A stretch of 64,000 nt of DNA from DATAGF01 sp963813355 (lineage in GTDB: Bacteria; Actinomycetota; Thermoleophilia; Miltoncostaeales; Miltoncostaeaceae). The first letter of the stretch is position 1. Each line of letters starts with the position of its first letter. Shown here piece by piece: positions 25,402 to 33,280 of this stretch. A program made the position numbers and the translations under genes. The DNA is taken from assembly GCA_963813355.1 (NCBI GenBank), contig CAWEYS010000016.1, forward strand, positions 62,001 through 126,000, given 5' to 3'. The notes beneath the pieces are model-generated. The model was given only the letters and a program-made list of their open reading frames with translations. It had not been told where the DNA came from and ran no database searches.

Positions 25402-26892
25402 ATGGGCCGTCCGGCGCCGCTGATCCTGGTCTCGAACCGCGGCCCCGTGACCTTCGCCCGCAGGCCGGACGGGGAGCTCGAGCGCCAGCGCGGGGGCGGC
25501 GGCCTCGTGACGGCGCTGATGGGCCTGACCGAGCACTCGCCCGCGCTGTGGATCTCGGCCGCGATCTCGGACGGCGACGAGGAGGTCGCCGGCAGGGCCG
25601 GCGGCGGCAGCTTCGAGCTCCCGGGCCTCGGCGCCGACACCCGCGGCCGCTTCGTGACGATCGACCACGCGACCTACCACGCCTACTACAACGTGGTCGC
25701 CAACCCGATGCTGTGGTTCATCCAGCACTACCTCTGGGACCTCAGCAACGCGCCCGACCTGCGCCGCGAGGAGAAGGACGCCTGGGAGAACGGCTACCTG
25801 GCCGCCAACGCCGCCTTCGCCGAGGCGGTCAACGAGGAGCTGGCGCACGACCCCGACCGGGTCGTGATGCTCCACGACTACCACCTCTACACCGCGCCCG
25901 AGGGCATCCGCGCCGAGCACCCCGACGCCTTCCTGCACTTCTTCATCCACATCCCGTGGAGCCAGCCGGACTACTGGCGCATCCTGCCGCCCGACGTGCG
26001 CGAGGCGATCCTGCGCGGCCTGCTGGCCAACGACATCATCGCCTTCCACACCCGGCGCTACGCGCGCAACTTCCTCCTCTGCTGCGAGGACCTCCTGGAC
26101 CTGGCCGTGGACTACGAGCGCCTGCAGGTGCGCTGGGAGGGGCGCGACGTCTGGGTGCGCCACTACCCCATCTCGGTGAACGCCCCGATGTTCGAGGAGC
26201 TCGCCCACTCGCCGGAGGTCGCCGAGGAGGAGGGGCCGATGCTGCGCCGCCGCCGCCAGTACCTGGTGGTGCGCGTGGACCGCACCGACCTCTCGAAGAA
26301 CACCCTGCGCGGGTTCAAGGCGTTCGACGTCTTCCTCGATCGCCACCCGGAGTTCCACGAGGACATCACCTTCTTCGCCCTCCTGCAGCCCTCGCGCCAG
26401 GACGTCAACGAGTACGTCGAGTACCTGAGCAAGATCGAGGACGTCGTCAGCCACATCAACACCAAGCACGGCAACACCGACTGGATGCCGATCGACCTGC
26501 GCATCGAGAGCAACATCCACCGCGCGGTGGCGGCCTACAAGCACTACGACGTGCTGGTCGTGAACCCCATCTACGACGGCATGAACCTGATCGCCAAGGA
26601 GGCCCCGCTCGTCAACGAGCGCGACGGCGTGATGATCCTCTCCGAGAACGCCGGCGCCCACGAGGAGCTGGGCTCGTTCGCCCTCTCGATCAACCCGTTC
26701 GACGTCAACGCGCAGGCCGACGCCCTCCACCGCGCCCTCGTGATGCCCGCCGACGAGCGGGCCGACCGCATCCGCGAGATCAAGCGGATCGTGCGCGAGA
26801 ACGACGTGGGCAAGTGGCTGTCGGCCCAGCAGGCCGACATCGCCAAGAAGCGCACGGCCGACCGTCGCCGCGCCCAGCGCGCCAGGGCGTGA
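25402..26892 (+). CDS. otsA: GT20 trehalose-6-phosphate synthase-like glycosyltransferase
   Basis: A 496-residue GT20 enzyme; the family reaction is NDP-glucose plus glucose-6-phosphate to trehalose-6-phosphate. Motifs are LILVSNRGPVTF, the glycine loop QRGGGGLVTAL, VVMLHDYHLY, the HIPWSQPDYWRILP segment, the R/K phosphate-binding part VVRVDRTDLSKN and DGMNLIAKEAPLVN with the following SENAGAHEEL. No fused or adjacent phosphatase (OtsB) is present, so T6P would need one elsewhere, or the acceptor may differ (glycerol phosphate in related enzymes). It follows treT by 4 bp and its TGA overlaps moaC by 4 bp. The C-terminus is basic. Product identity is therefore likely but not certain. Confidence 0.82.
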   Translation: MGRPAPLILVSNRGPVTFARRPDGELERQRGGGGLVTALMGLTEHSPALWISAAISDGDEEVAGRAGGGSFELPGLGADTRGRFVTIDHATYHAYYNVVANPMLWFIQHYLWDLSNAPDLRREEKDAWENGYLAANAAFAEAVNEELAHDPDRVVMLHDYHLYTAPEGIRAEHPDAFLHFFIHIPWSQPDYWRILPPDVREAILRGLLANDIIAFHTRRYARNFLLCCEDLLDLAVDYERLQVRWEGRDVWVRHYPISVNAPMFEELAHSPEVAEEEGPMLRRRRQYLVVRVDRTDLSKNTLRGFKAFDVFLDRHPEFHEDITFFALLQPSRQDVNEYVEYLSKIEDVVSHINTKHGNTDWMPIDLRIESNIHRAVAAYKHYDVLVVNPIYDGMNLIAKEAPLVNERDGVMILSENAGAHEELGSFALSINPFDVNAQADALHRALVMPADERADRIREIKRIVRENDVGKWLSAQQADIAKKRTADRRRAQRARA

Positions 26893-27356
26893 CAGAGCCG
26901 CGCCCCACGCACCTGGACGAGCGCGGCCAGGCGCGGATGGTGGGCGTCGGCCACAAGCCCGCCGTCGGCCGGCGGGCCGTCGCCGAGGCCGTCGTGAGGA
27001 TGGCGCCGGAGAGCGCCCGGGCGATCTCCGAGGGGGCCCTCCCGAAGGGCGACGCGGCGGCCGTCGCGCGCGTCGCGGGCATCATGGCCGCCAAGCGGAC
27101 GCCCGAGCTGATCGCGCTGTGCCACCCCCTGCCGATCGACCGGGCCGCCGTCGACGTCGCGGTCGACGCGGGCGCGGGCGAGGTGCGGATCACGGCCACC
27201 GTCGAGACGACCGCCCGCACCGGGGTCGAGATGGAGGCCCTGACGGCCGCGTCGGTGGCCGCCCTCAACGTCTACGACCTGGTGAAGGGCATCGACCCCG
27301 CCATCACGATCGACGGCGTGCGCCTCGTCGAGAAGACCAAGGCCGAGCCCCGATGA
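26889..27356 (+). CDS. moaC: cyclic pyranopterin monophosphate synthase MoaC
   Basis: A 155-residue enzyme of molybdenum cofactor synthesis that makes cPMP from the MoaA product. Signatures are THLDERGQARMVGVGHKP, the GALPKGDAAAVARVAGIMAAK helix, TPELIALCHPLPI and GVEMEALTAASVAALNVYDLVKG, with a conserved Lys near the C-terminus (VEKTKAEPR). GTG start overlaps the GT20 stop. Mog follows after a 52-base space that holds a 43-bp repeat and a bridging mini-ORF. The moaA partner is not in the window. Confidence 0.95.
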   Translation: MTEPRPTHLDERGQARMVGVGHKPAVGRRAVAEAVVRMAPESARAISEGALPKGDAAAVARVAGIMAAKRTPELIALCHPLPIDRAAVDVAVDAGAGEVRITATVETTARTGVEMEALTAASVAALNVYDLVKGIDPAITIDGVRLVEKTKAEPR

Positions 27357-27412
27357 CCGCTCCTCGGTCTCGGCCGCTCTCGGCGGCGGCCGGCCCTCGT
27401 CGCACGCGATGA
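27353..27412 (+). CDS. 19-codon bridging mini-ORF between moaC and mog
   Basis: Starts at ATG 27353, overlapping the moaC TGA, and ends in a TGA at 27410-27412 overlapping the mog ATG (27409). Both junctions are 4-bp ATGA overlaps, so ribosomes could pass from moaC to mog by termination-reinitiation. The coding body is almost entirely the 43-bp dispersed repeat. It has no recognised protein function; the translational bridge is the only supported role and is an inference. Confidence 0.3.
   Translation: MTAPRSRPLSAAAGPRRTR
27360..27402 (-). repeat. 43-bp dispersed repeat, copy A
   Basis: Read on the minus strand, this sequence is the same as 42104-42146 on the plus strand except for one base at position 21 (C here, T there). 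The core contains the palindrome GGCCGGCC and the block GAGAGCGGCCGAGACCGAGG. It fills the short gap between moaC and mog. The identical length and near-identity over non-coding sequence argue for a dispersed short element rather than chance. Confidence 0.6.
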
Positions 27413-27942
27413 CCCTCCGCGTGGCCATCGTCACGGTGTCGGACCGCTCCGCCCGCGGCGAGCGCGAGGACCGCTCGGGGCCCGGGCTGGCCCGCGCGGT
27501 CGAGGAGGCCGGGGCGGAGGTGGTGCAGCGCGAGGTCGTCCCCGATGACCGCCACCGCCTGGCGACGCTGCTGCAGACGATCTGCGACGCCCCCGGGGCC
27601 CCGGACCTGGTGCTCACCACGGGCGGCACGGGGCTGGGCCCGCGCGACTGCACCCCCGAGGCCACGCGCGCGACCTGCGAGCGGATGGTCCCGGGCATCG
27701 CCGAGGCGATCCGCGCCCGGTCGCTCGCCACCACGCCCCACGCGATGCTGTCGCGCGCCGAGGCCGGGGTGCGACGCTCCACCCTGATCGTGAACCTGCC
27801 GGGCTCGCCGGGCGGAGCCCGCGACGGCTGGGCGGTCGTCGCCGAGGTCGCCGTCCACGCGAGCTCGCAGCTCCGGGGCGGCGACCATCAGGACGCGGGC
27901 CCGCCACCCGCGGGCGTTGGAGGCCCCACAGCCGCGGAGTAG
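27409..27942 (+). CDS. mog: molybdopterin adenylyltransferase-like protein (MogA/MoaB)
   Basis: A 177-residue MoaB/Mog-fold protein that adenylylates molybdopterin before molybdenum insertion. The signature GGTGLGPRDCTPEATR and the family start VAIVTVSDRSARGEREDRSGPGLA are present, as is IVNLPGSPGGAR. The expected final helix is followed by a Pro/Gly-rich tail (HQDAGPPPAGVGGPTAAE) that is not part of the domain. It follows moaC with the bridging mini-ORF between; the ATG overlaps the mini-ORF stop. MogA and MoaB cannot be separated by sequence reading alone. Confidence 0.88.
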   Translation: MTLRVAIVTVSDRSARGEREDRSGPGLARAVEEAGAEVVQREVVPDDRHRLATLLQTICDAPGAPDLVLTTGGTGLGPRDCTPEATRATCERMVPGIAEAIRARSLATTPHAMLSRAEAGVRRSTLIVNLPGSPGGARDGWAVVAEVAVHASSQLRGGDHQDAGPPPAGVGGPTAAE

Positions 27943-27952
27943 GTTGCGCGCC

Positions 27953-29095
27953 ATGGCGCACCCCGGTCTGGAGCTGTCGGCGATGGGCGCGGTGCGCCCG
28001 CCCGCCGACGCGGTGCTGGCGGCGGCCCAGCGGCGCGAGCAGCAGGGGTTCGACGCCATCTGGTGGGCCGACCACCTGCTGCACTGGTTCCCGCTGTCGA
28101 TCTGGACGCCCGACCTCGTGCCGCAGGCGGCCACCCAGCCGAGCCCCCACATCTGGTTCGACCCCGTGCCGGTGGTGGCCGCCGCCGCCGCGGCCACGCG
28201 CGACATCCGGCTCGGCATCGGGGTGACGGACGTCATCCGCCGCCATCCGGCCTCCCTCGCCCAGACCGCGCTCACCCTCGACCACCTGACCGGGGGCCGC
28301 TTCGTCCTGGGCGTCGGCTCGGGGGAGGCGCTCAACCTGGAGCCCTTCGGGGTCGCCAACGAGCGGCCTCTCTCGCGCCTCGAGGACGGCCTGGAGGTCA
28401 TGCGCCTCCTCATGGCGAGCCCCGACCCGGTCGACTACGAGGGCGAGCACTTCAGGCTGCAGGGGGCCTCGCTGGGCCTGCGGCCCGTCGACGGCCGCCC
28501 GCCGCCGATCTGGATCGCCGCCCACCGCCCGCGCGGGCTGGCCCTGGCCGGGCGCCGGGCCGACGGCTGGCTCCCGCTCGCGACCGACCCGGACCAGTAC
28601 GCGGAGATGCTCGCGCGGGTGCGGGAGGGTGCGACCGCGGCGGGCCGTCCGCATGACGCCGTCACCCCCGGGCTCTACGCGCGGGTGGTGGTGGCCGAGA
28701 CGCGCGAGGAGGCCGAGGCGGCGATCGACGGCTCGCTGCTGATGAGGTTCATCGCGCTGACGCGCCCTGCCGAGGCCTTCGCCGCCCGGGGGGCCGAGCA
28801 CCCGCTCGGCGAGGGCGCCTTCGGGCTCACGAGCTTCATGCCGACGGCGTACGGCCGCGCCGAGGCGCTGCGGCTCGCCGAGGCCGTTCCGCCCGAGGTC
28901 GTCCGCGACGCGGTCATCCACGGCACCCCCGACGAGGTCGCGCGCGCGGTCGGGGCGTTCGTCGAGCGCGGCGCCCGCCACGTGCAGCTCACCAACATGA
29001 CCCCGCTCGCCGCCCCGGCGCTGGCGGCCGCCAGCGAGGCCCTGCTGGCCGACACCGTCGTCGCCCTGCGGGCGGGCGCCCCCGCCGGCGGGTGA
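27953..29095 (+). CDS. LLM-class F420-dependent oxidoreductase (Mer-like)
   Basis: A 380-residue TIM-barrel enzyme of the luciferase-like family, closest in style to F420-dependent methylene-tetrahydromethanopterin reductase and phthiodiolone ketoreductase members. Seen: MAHPGLELSAMGAVRPPADAV, the barrel strand FDAIWWADHLLHWFP, RDIRLGIGVTDVIRRHPASLAQTALTLDHLTGGRFVLGVGSGE (the canonical cofactor-binding region) and PPPIWIAAHRPRGLALAG. ATG 27953 is chosen over the in-frame GTG/ATG at 27917 because the latter overlaps mog. The substrate is unknown. It overlaps the next gene by 4 bp (GTGA). F420 use is inferred from family. Confidence 0.85.
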   Translation: MAHPGLELSAMGAVRPPADAVLAAAQRREQQGFDAIWWADHLLHWFPLSIWTPDLVPQAATQPSPHIWFDPVPVVAAAAAATRDIRLGIGVTDVIRRHPASLAQTALTLDHLTGGRFVLGVGSGEALNLEPFGVANERPLSRLEDGLEVMRLLMASPDPVDYEGEHFRLQGASLGLRPVDGRPPPIWIAAHRPRGLALAGRRADGWLPLATDPDQYAEMLARVREGATAAGRPHDAVTPGLYARVVVAETREEAEAAIDGSLLMRFIALTRPAEAFAARGAEHPLGEGAFGLTSFMPTAYGRAEALRLAEAVPPEVVRDAVIHGTPDEVARAVGAFVERGARHVQLTNMTPLAAPALAAASEALLADTVVALRAGAPAGG

Positions 29096-30168
29096 GCCGG
29101 CGCGCCCTCCCCGTCGCCCTCGCCCTCGCGGCGGGCGCGGCGCTCGCCGTCGCGCCGGCGGCGGGCGGCGCGACCCGGACCCTGACGCTCGAGGGCTGGC
29201 ACGATCGCGCGCTCGCCTTCAGCGGGCGGAGCCTGGTCTGGACGGAGGCCGCCACGGTCCGCGTGGACCCGCGCCGCATCCGCGGGGCCCCGCCGGGATC
29301 CCAGCGCTTCGACTACTACCGCGCCGACGTGTCGCGCGCCCGCCTCGACCGCCCCTCCCGGCGCTTCGCGGGGCCGGCCGAGACGCCGGTCTCGGTGCGC
29401 ACGAGCATCGCCCGCATGGGCTCGGGCACGCTCGCCCCCACCGGCGACGGCGGCTTCGTCGCGGTCCCGTCCTCGCGCCGGCTGCCCCCGCCCACCATCT
29501 GGTGCTGCGACGACGAGGGCCTCGAGGCGGTGATCGACAGCGACGGCCGGGCCGACGCCCCCCACACCGTGGCCGCGGCCTGGACCGGGAGCGCGGTGCG
29601 CTTCGTCCAGCTGGACGCGGCCGGCAGCCAGGTGCTGCGCATCGGCGACCCGACGGGCGGCGCGGTCCCGCCCCCGGCGGCGGCCGAGCCCGGAGCGCCC
29701 GACCTCGTCGCGGTCGCCGGGGGCGACCTCCGCGCCTGGGTCGACCCGGCCCAGCCCGCGCGGCTGCTGCTCGTCCGCGACGGCGGCGGCGCGGCGCCCG
29801 CGGCGGTGTCCCTGCCCGGAGCGGCCGTCCGCGTCTGGGCCGCTCCCGGCCTGGTCGCCGTGCTGTCGCGCGCCGGCGGCGGGCTGGCGGTGACCCGGGT
29901 CGACATCGGCGGCGGCGCGCCGCGCACCCGCCTCGCGTGGACGGGGACGCGAGCGCCCGCCGTCGCCGTGGGCGGGGGCACGCTCGCGATCGCCGACGGG
30001 CGGCGCGTGCTGGCCTCGCGCCGGGGCCGCCCGGGCACCCGCACGGTCACCACCGCCAGGAGACGCGTCGACGCGGTCGGCGCCGACGGCGCCCGCCTCG
30101 CGTGGGTCGAGCGCGGTCGGAAGAGGGGGCTGCGGGTGGGCATCGTCCGGCTGGCGAGCCTGCGGTGA
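29092..30168 (+). CDS. secreted beta-propeller-like protein, unknown
   Basis: A 358-residue secreted protein. The N-terminus RALPVALALAAGAALAVAPA followed by AGGAT is a signal peptide with a likely cleavage after Ala. The mature part repeats short beta-blades of the form xLVWTEAATVRV, AWTGSAVRFVQLD, DLRAWVDPAQPARLLLV and RLAWVERGRKRGL, as in a small beta-propeller. Two adjacent Cys (WCCDDEG) may form a redox or structural pair. GTG 29092 overlaps the LLM stop. At its 3' end the TGA (30166-30168) is cut off from the downstream start by the inserted element at 30169-30300. Function unknown. Confidence 0.68.
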   Translation: MSRRALPVALALAAGAALAVAPAAGGATRTLTLEGWHDRALAFSGRSLVWTEAATVRVDPRRIRGAPPGSQRFDYYRADVSRARLDRPSRRFAGPAETPVSVRTSIARMGSGTLAPTGDGGFVAVPSSRRLPPPTIWCCDDEGLEAVIDSDGRADAPHTVAAAWTGSAVRFVQLDAAGSQVLRIGDPTGGAVPPPAAAEPGAPDLVAVAGGDLRAWVDPAQPARLLLVRDGGGAAPAAVSLPGAAVRVWAAPGLVAVLSRAGGGLAVTRVDIGGGAPRTRLAWTGTRAPAVAVGGGTLAIADGRRVLASRRGRPGTRTVTTARRRVDAVGADGARLAWVERGRKRGLRVGIVRLASLR

Positions 30169-30300
30169 GAACCCCCTTCAAGATGAGCCTTCGAGAGCGA
30201 TCACGCGGTCGCACTCAACACCGGCACCCGATGCCCATTCGCTTCAGAGGCGCAACCGATGGCCGCGAGGTGCCGGCGGCTCTCATCTTGAAGGGGGTTC
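30169..30300. mobile_element. MITE-like 132-bp element with 19-bp terminal inverted repeats
   Basis: Both ends are perfect inverted repeats of 19 bp: GAACCCCCTTCAAGATGAG at 30169-30187 and its complement at 30282-30300. A second inner pair CCGGCAC (30222-30228) and GTGCCGG (30270-30276) lets the whole unit fold into a long hairpin. It has no coding capacity and is less GC-rich than its surroundings. GA (or GAGA, 30167-30170 and 30301-30304) is repeated at both borders and looks like a target duplication. Removing element plus one duplication restores GTGAGAGCC, a GTG start overlapping the upstream stop as elsewhere in this genome. No transposase is nearby, so it would depend on one elsewhere. 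Confidence 0.78.
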
Positions 30301-30304
30301 GAGA

Positions 30305-31420
30305 GCCGCCCTCCTCGCGCTGGCCCTGCTGCTCGCCGCCAGCGCGGGCGCGGCCGCCGCGCCCATCGTCTCGCTCCAGGACGACAACCTGGTCAACGTC
30401 AGCGGCCCGGCGCTCGAGGCGCGCCTGGACGCGCTCGCGGCGACGGGGGCGAAGGCCACGCGCGTCGACGTCCTCTGGCGGGAGGTGGCCCGCACGCGCC
30501 CGGCCGACGCGGGCAACCCGGCCGATCCCGCCTACGACTGGAGCCGCTACGACCAGATCGTGCGCGGCCTCGCGGCGCGCGGGGTCGCGGTCCTGCTCGA
30601 CTTCTACCTCACCCCCGAGTGGGCCTCGCGCTCGGGCGCGGGGACGGCGGCGCCGCGGGCGGCCGACGGCGCCCGCTTCGCCGGAGCGCTCGCGCGGCGC
30701 TACTCGGGGACGTTCGCCGGGCCGGGCGGGGCGCCGCTGCCCGAGGTGCGCCGCATCGAGGTCTGGAACGAGCCCAACCTCCCGGGCTTCTGGATGCCGC
30801 AGTGCCGGCGCGGGAGGGGCGGGAAGGCGCTGCTGGTCTCGCCGCGCGGCTACGCCGCGCTGCTGGCGGCGTCCTACCGCGAGGTCAAGGCGGCGAACCC
30901 GCGCGCGATCGTCATCGGCGGGGTCGCCGGCCCCGCCGGCAGCTCGCCGCGGTCATGCCCGACCGACGGCCGCGCCGCGGTGGGGAGCCTCGACTTCGCC
31001 CGGCTGGTGGCCGACGAGGGCCCGCCGCTCGACGCCTGGAGCATGCACATCTACCCGATCGGGTCGCCCCTGCAGGCCTTCTTCGTGCCCTCCTGGAGCA
31101 CCCTCCCGCAGGTCATCCGGCAGGTGGATAGGCTTGCCCCCGGCGCGCCGATCCACGTGACAGAGACGGGCTACCACACGTCCTACAACCGATTCCACCG
31201 CTACTTCGTGAGCGAGGACCAGCAGGCCGCCTGGGTCGACGAGACCCTCGTCGCGGCGGCCCGGAGCCCGCGGGTGCAGCTCGTCACCTGGTTCAACTTC
31301 CAGGACAACCCCCGCTGGACCGGGGGGCTCCTGCGCGCCGACGGAACCCGCAAGCCCTCCTACGCCCGCTTCGCGGCGGCCGCGGCGGCCTACCCGCCCC
31401 CGCCGGGGTGGGGGCCGTGA
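30305..31420 (+). CDS. secreted clan-A glycoside hydrolase-like protein, start codon lost
   Basis: The frame is open from 30305: RAALLALALLLAASAGAAAA is a signal peptide, followed by a TIM-barrel glycosidase. Catalytic residues are seen in RRIEVWNEPNLPGFW (acid/base Glu) and IHVTETGYHT (nucleophile Glu), typical of GH39/GH5-like enzymes. The end is normal. There is no ATG, GTG or TTG in this frame between 30170 and 30485, because the MITE-like element has separated the original GTG (30165) from codon 2. Translation from GTG 30485 would lose the signal peptide and about 60 residues. The enzyme is probably not exported or is silent now. It overlaps the next methyltransferase by 4 bp. Role would be trimming the surface polysaccharide. 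Confidence 0.75.
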   Translation, partial: AALLALALLLAASAGAAAAPIVSLQDDNLVNVSGPALEARLDALAATGAKATRVDVLWREVARTRPADAGNPADPAYDWSRYDQIVRGLAARGVAVLLDFYLTPEWASRSGAGTAAPRAADGARFAGALARRYSGTFAGPGGAPLPEVRRIEVWNEPNLPGFWMPQCRRGRGGKALLVSPRGYAALLAASYREVKAANPRAIVIGGVAGPAGSSPRSCPTDGRAAVGSLDFARLVADEGPPLDAWSMHIYPIGSPLQAFFVPSWSTLPQVIRQVDRLAPGAPIHVTETGYHTSYNRFHRYFVSEDQQAAWVDETLVAAARSPRVQLVTWFNFQDNPRWTGGLLRADGTRKPSYARFAAAAAAYPPPPGWGP

Positions 31421-32226
31421 GCCGGGACGAGCACCGCCGCCCGAGAGTGGCGGCGGGCGCAGCCCGGCCTTCGGTGGAGCCCGGGCGCCTGGGCCAGGTC
31501 CAGGCCTACTACGACCGGCTCGCACCCCGGCTCGTCGCCGTCGAGGCGCGCAACTGGCACCTGCAGAGCCGCATGGCGCTCGTGCTGGAGACCATCGACC
31601 GCCACGGCCGGGCGGGCGGGCGGGTGCTGGACGTGGGCTGCGGCACCGGCTTCCTGCTCGAGCGGCTGGCCGAGCGCGGCTTCTCGGGCGTGGGCGTCGA
31701 CCTGTCGCCGGAGTCGGTGGCGCACGCATCCCGGCGCCTGGAGGAGATCGGCGCGTCCGATCGCCTGGCCGCGGTCGTGGGCAGCGCCTACGACCCGCCG
31801 GAGGGCCCGTTCGACCTCATCTGCCTGACCGACGTGCTGGAGCACCTCGAGGACCCGCGCGCCTGCCTGAGGGCGCTGGCGTCCCGGCTCGCGCCGGGCG
31901 GGCTGGTCGTGGTCTCGACGCCCAACCGGCGCAGCCTGCCGGGCGCGCGCCGCTGGCTCGCCGAGCGCGGCGTGCCCGGCATCCGGCTGAGCCTCGCCCC
32001 GGTCAACCGGTGGCAGACCTGGGTGGACCTCGAGAGCCACGGCGCCGCGGCCGGGCTGGTGCCGGTGTCGCGGCGCGGGATCTTCTTCCGCCCCGGGGGA
32101 CGGGTCGGCTCGCAGGTCGGCCGCCTCTACCGCTTCCGCGGGCCGCGCCGGGCCGAGCTGGCCCTGTCGCGCACGCCGGCCGGCCGGTTCGGCTTCTACA
32201 TCTGCCTGGGGTTCCGGAGAATCTGA
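31417..32226 (+). CDS. class I SAM-dependent methyltransferase (UbiG-like)
   Basis: A 269-residue methyltransferase. Motif I is GGRVLDVGCGTGFLLERLAER, the acidic residue of motif II is in GVGVDLSPESV, motif post-I is FDLICLTDVLEHLEDPRACL and then LAPGGLVVVSTPNRRSL. The C-terminal half has a family-typical VPVSRRGIFFRPGGRVGS. GTG 31417 overlaps the glycosidase stop (GTGA). It is in the polysaccharide locus and probably methylates a sugar, or a lipid-linked intermediate; the target is not determinable. Confidence 0.85.
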   Translation: MSRDEHRRPRVAAGAARPSVEPGRLGQVQAYYDRLAPRLVAVEARNWHLQSRMALVLETIDRHGRAGGRVLDVGCGTGFLLERLAERGFSGVGVDLSPESVAHASRRLEEIGASDRLAAVVGSAYDPPEGPFDLICLTDVLEHLEDPRACLRALASRLAPGGLVVVSTPNRRSLPGARRWLAERGVPGIRLSLAPVNRWQTWVDLESHGAAAGLVPVSRRGIFFRPGGRVGSQVGRLYRFRGPRRAELALSRTPAGRFGFYICLGFRRI

Positions 32227-32227
32227 C

Positions 32228-33280
32228 TTGAGCGACCGGCCGCCGGGCGACGGCCGCGCGCGCCGCGCCGGCGTCGTCGTCGCGATCGTCGCCCTCTTCG
32301 TCCTCGCGCTGGGCGTCTTCGTGCTGCCGTTCGCCTTCCCGACCCCGCCGCCGGTGGTCACCCGCTTCAACGCGACGCTGCTCTTCAGCCCGGACGGGGA
32401 CGGCCGGCGCGAGGAGGCCAAGGTCAACGTCCGCCTGAGCCAGGCCGCGGACGTCACGGTCGAGGTCCAGCGGGAGGGCGAGACCGTGCGCCGGCTCATC
32501 ACCTCGCGGCGGGCGCCGAGGGGCTGGGTGCGCCAGGACTGGGACGGCCGCGACGACGCCGGGCGGCGCGTGCCGGACGGCACCTACGCCCTGAAGCTGA
32601 GGGCGCGGGCGGGGCGCAAGCAGTTCAACACCACGCGCACGATCGTGGTCAACACGGCCCCGCCCCGCCCGGCCGAGATGGCCGTCGAGTCGGCGACCCT
32701 GGGCCGGCCCGGGCCGGGCGAGTGCCGGGTGACCTTCGCCTCGGAGGACCCCGGCTCGCTGGTGATCGAGGCCCTGCGCGACGGCGACGAGGAGCCGCTG
32801 CGGCGCCTCGGGCCGCGACCGGTGCGCCCGGACGCGCCGGTGAGGTGGCGCTGGAACGGCCGGCGCGCCGACGGCGGCATCGCCCCGCCCGGGCTCTACG
32901 AGATCCGCGCCTCGCTCTTCGACGCCGCCCGCAACCGGATCGTGCGCGAGCGGACATGCTGGGTCGGCTACATCGCCGGCACCCCGGTGCCGGCCGCCGT
33001 GGCGCCGCGCGAGCGGGTCGGGGCCTCCCTGCGGCGCACCGGCGGCGCCCGCCTCGACTCGTCGGCCGTCGTCACGCTGGCGCTGTACCGCCGCACCGGC
33101 ACGCCGGGCACGACCCTGGGCGACCCGCTCGGCGCCCAGGTCGGCGGCGGCGCCCGCGGCCCGGTGGGGCGCGTGCGGGTGCGGATCCCGCCGGGCATCA
33201 ACCCCTCCGCGCTCTGGCTGGTGGCCCGCACCGACGACGGGCTCGGCGCGGCCCTGGTCCCCCTGGTGAGCTCGCGGTGA
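32228..33280 (+). CDS. membrane-anchored FlgD-Ig-like protein
   Basis: A 350-residue protein with a basic N-terminus and one TM (GVVVAIVALFVLALGVFVLP) followed by extracytoplasmic beta domains. The domain around residues 60-140 matches FlgD-type Ig repeats (FSPDGDGRREEAKVNVRLS, then VRQDWDGRDDAGRRVPDGTY). A second similar domain (WRWNGRRADGGIAPPGLYEI) follows. The TTG start at 32228 lies two bases after the methyltransferase stop, and its stop overlaps the ligase start by 4 bp. It probably acts as a surface adaptor in the polysaccharide locus. Family evidence is moderate. Confidence 0.7.
   Translation: MSDRPPGDGRARRAGVVVAIVALFVLALGVFVLPFAFPTPPPVVTRFNATLLFSPDGDGRREEAKVNVRLSQAADVTVEVQREGETVRRLITSRRAPRGWVRQDWDGRDDAGRRVPDGTYALKLRARAGRKQFNTTRTIVVNTAPPRPAEMAVESATLGRPGPGECRVTFASEDPGSLVIEALRDGDEEPLRRLGPRPVRPDAPVRWRWNGRRADGGIAPPGLYEIRASLFDAARNRIVRERTCWVGYIAGTPVPAAVAPRERVGASLRRTGGARLDSSAVVTLALYRRTGTPGTTLGDPLGAQVGGGARGPVGRVRVRIPPGINPSALWLVARTDDGLGAALVPLVSSR

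Noticed and set aside
24110..25640. N-terminal extension of the M28-like protein running antisense through treT
   Set aside because: The extension is only the shadow of treT and the GT20 start; the signal anchor defines a start near 24062.
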